DNA of 8,205 nucleotides, from assembly GCA_021849525.1 (NCBI GenBank), contig JAJZSS010000048.1, forward strand, positions 1 through 8,205, written 5' to 3'. This stretch comes from Chloroflexota bacterium (GTDB lineage Bacteria; Chloroflexota; Anaerolineae; Anaerolineales; UBA4823). Below, one piece after another: positions 7,526-8,205 of the stretch. Under the pieces are notes generated by a model. That model saw only the letters and a list, made by a program, of their open reading frames with translations, ran no database searches and was not told where the DNA came from. Every line of letters starts with the position of its first letter. The stretch's first letter is position 1. The translations under genes and the position numbers were made by a program.

Positions 7526-7537
7526 GCCGAGGTTTTT
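7510..7537 (+). terminator. Hairpin plus T-run at the convergent junction
   Basis: GCCTGAGG (7510-7517) pairs with CCTTAGGC (7520-7527) with a single G-T wobble; because the gap is only 2 bases, the top pairs must open to make a loop. TTTTT follows at 7533-7537, 5 bases after the stem, a little further than in a classic intrinsic terminator. The hairpin contains the stop codons of both convergent genes. A second stem, GGCTTT/AAAGCC (7492-7497/7503-7508), sits just before it inside the transglycosylase coding region. In the minus direction no good T-run follows, so I assign it to the plus strand. Confidence 0.45.
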
Positions 7538-7716
7538 ACCAGCAGACGGGCCAGGCTGATGAACTCGTCCCATTCTTCTTTGAAAAAGTGAATCGTTACG
7601 TTGTTCAGCTCGAGATGGTAAGTTGTTTCCCCATCTGGTTCTTCAGCTGTCCAGGCCATATACTCATCAGTCTCAGCCAGGACATTCGTTTCAGGTTCCA
7701 TTGCGTCTTTTGCCAT
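7522..7716 (-). CDS. Small acidic protein of unknown function (64 aa)
   Basis: I do not recognise a named family. The protein has 15 Asp/Glu against 4 Lys/Arg, no signal peptide and no membrane segment, so it is probably cytoplasmic. The first ~18 residues look disordered and acidic. From ~19 the pattern suggests strand (YMAWTAEE), turn (PDGET), a beta-hairpin (TTYHLELNNVTIHFF) and an amphipathic helix (KEEWDEFISLARLLV), a compact beta-beta-alpha fold that could be a binding module. The coding call rests on GAGGAGA 7 bases before the ATG, on the tight fit downstream of the M23 gene (22-base gap, same strand) and on the plausible fold. The TAA stop overlaps the TAG of the transglycosylase gene by four bases in total. 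Role unknown; context suggests co-expression with the M23 peptidase, which does not prove a cell-wall function. Confidence 0.75.
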   Translation of the reverse strand: MAKDAMEPETNVLAETDEYMAWTAEEPDGETTYHLELNNVTIHFFKEEWDEFISLARLLVKTSA

Positions 7717-7723
7717 ATTATTT

Positions 7724-7730
7724 TCTCCTC
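7724..7730 (-). promoter_or_regulatory. Strong Shine-Dalgarno of the 64-aa gene
   Basis: The minus strand reads GAGGAGA, 7 bases before the ATG at 7716, inside the 22-base gap after the M23 stop codon. It fixes the start of the small gene and is the best single piece of evidence that this short frame is translated. Confidence 0.7.
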
Positions 7731-7738
7731 ATAAATTC

Positions 7739-8205
7739 TCAGGATGCAGGTAATACGTACCAGGGGTCAATAAATCCCCCCTGGTAACGAATTTCAAAAT
7801 GTAGATGGGGACCGGTCGAATTGCCCGTGCTCCCCGAATACCCAACAATTGTGCCCTGGGTAACGCTTCGTCCACAATAAGTGCTCACCTGGCTCATATG
7901 AGCGTAAAGCGTCTGGTAACCATTGCCATGATCGATCATCACCATATTGCCATATCCGCCCCAGGCCCCACCAGCAAAAACAACGACTCCGCTATCCGCG
8001 GCATAGATTGGCGCGCCTTCGCCTGCGGCCATATCAATGCCGAGGTGCCCGGACCAGTAATCATTACCTGAGAGTACATGGTTGCCAGCCGGCCAGATAA
8101 ACCCACCCGAGCCATAGGCGCCATCGTATCCGCCTTCGCAGGCTCCAGCACCATACAGCTCCCGCGAAACGCCGGCCTGGCCGCGAGGGATCACCGGGAT
8201 AATCC
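7739..8205 (-). CDS. M23-family metallopeptidase (LytM/lysostaphin type), N-terminus outside window
   Basis: The frame stays open to the right edge. A GTG occurs at 8194, but codons for Ile-Ile-Pro precede it without a stop and no ribosome-binding site can be judged, so I treat the gene as 5'-truncated. Counting from that GTG, the M23 zinc-peptidase signatures are present: HLGID (H50, D54), YAHM (H99) and PHLHFE (H130, H132). H50, D54 and H132 are the expected zinc ligands, with H99 and H130 in catalysis. The Gly-rich lead-in GAYGSGGFIWP (25-35) and GAPIYAADSGVVVFAG (60-75) are typical of the domain. Members cut peptide cross-links of peptidoglycan outside the membrane, or are inactive regulators, but here the active site looks complete. 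The Ile-Ile-Pro at the edge could be the end of a LysM repeat, which I cannot verify. It is followed after 22 bases by the 64-aa gene and faces the transglycosylase gene. Confidence 0.93.
   Translation of the reverse strand, partial: IIPVIPRGQAGVSRELYGAGACEGGYDGAYGSGGFIWPAGNHVLSGNDYWSGHLGIDMAAGEGAPIYAADSGVVVFAGGAWGGYGNMVMIDHGNGYQTLYAHMSQVSTYCGRSVTQGTIVGYSGSTGNSTGPHLHFEIRYQGGFIDPWYVLPAS

Noticed and set aside
7805..8071. An 88-codon plus-strand frame opposite the M23 gene.
   Set aside because: Antisense to conserved M23 motifs and without a recognisable domain.

Overview
This window looks like ordinary chromosomal DNA of moderate GC content from a free-living bacterium. It most likely comes from the Chloroflexota, probably class Anaerolineae. 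That placement is inferred from protein style: an Ig-like protein tail with a Val-Gln-Tyr-Phe/Ala-Arg-Leu-Glu segment, a long TPR protein beside polA, and a cysteine-rich exported transglycosylase with an unusual N-terminal half. No marker gene in the window proves it.

Layout from left to right. Bases 1-474 (+) hold the C-terminal part of a protein ending in an Ig-like beta-sandwich domain. It converges on a leftward pair across a 3-base gap. That pair is the 939-aa DNA polymerase I (2862-5681, -) followed downstream by a 772-aa TPR protein (478-2796, -). They are separated by 65 bases with no convincing terminator, so they may be co-transcribed. Bases 5682-5860 form a divergent intergenic region with one good sigma70-type promoter candidate facing each way. 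Rightward from it runs a 554-aa exported lytic transglycosylase-like protein (5861-7525, +). Its stop codon overlaps, tail to tail, the stop of a 64-aa acidic protein of unknown function (7522-7716, -). A hairpin followed by a T-run spans this junction. The small gene lies directly downstream of an M23-family metallopeptidase (7739 to the right edge, -, N-terminus missing), in an operon-like arrangement with its own strong Shine-Dalgarno sequence.

There are two functional themes. One is DNA replication and repair (PolA, with the TPR scaffold of unknown role). The other is cell-wall remodelling: a glycan-strand-cleaving lysozyme-fold enzyme and a peptide-cross-link-cleaving M23 peptidase, encoded convergently. 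Both hydrolases retain their recognisable active-site motifs.

I see no CRISPR array, tRNA, rRNA, insertion sequence, phage gene or defence system, and no stretch over 300 bases without a gene. No clearly new multi-gene system is visible. The least explained items are the N-terminal 320 residues of the transglycosylase-like protein, the 64-aa acidic protein, and the apparently leaderless start of the transglycosylase gene.
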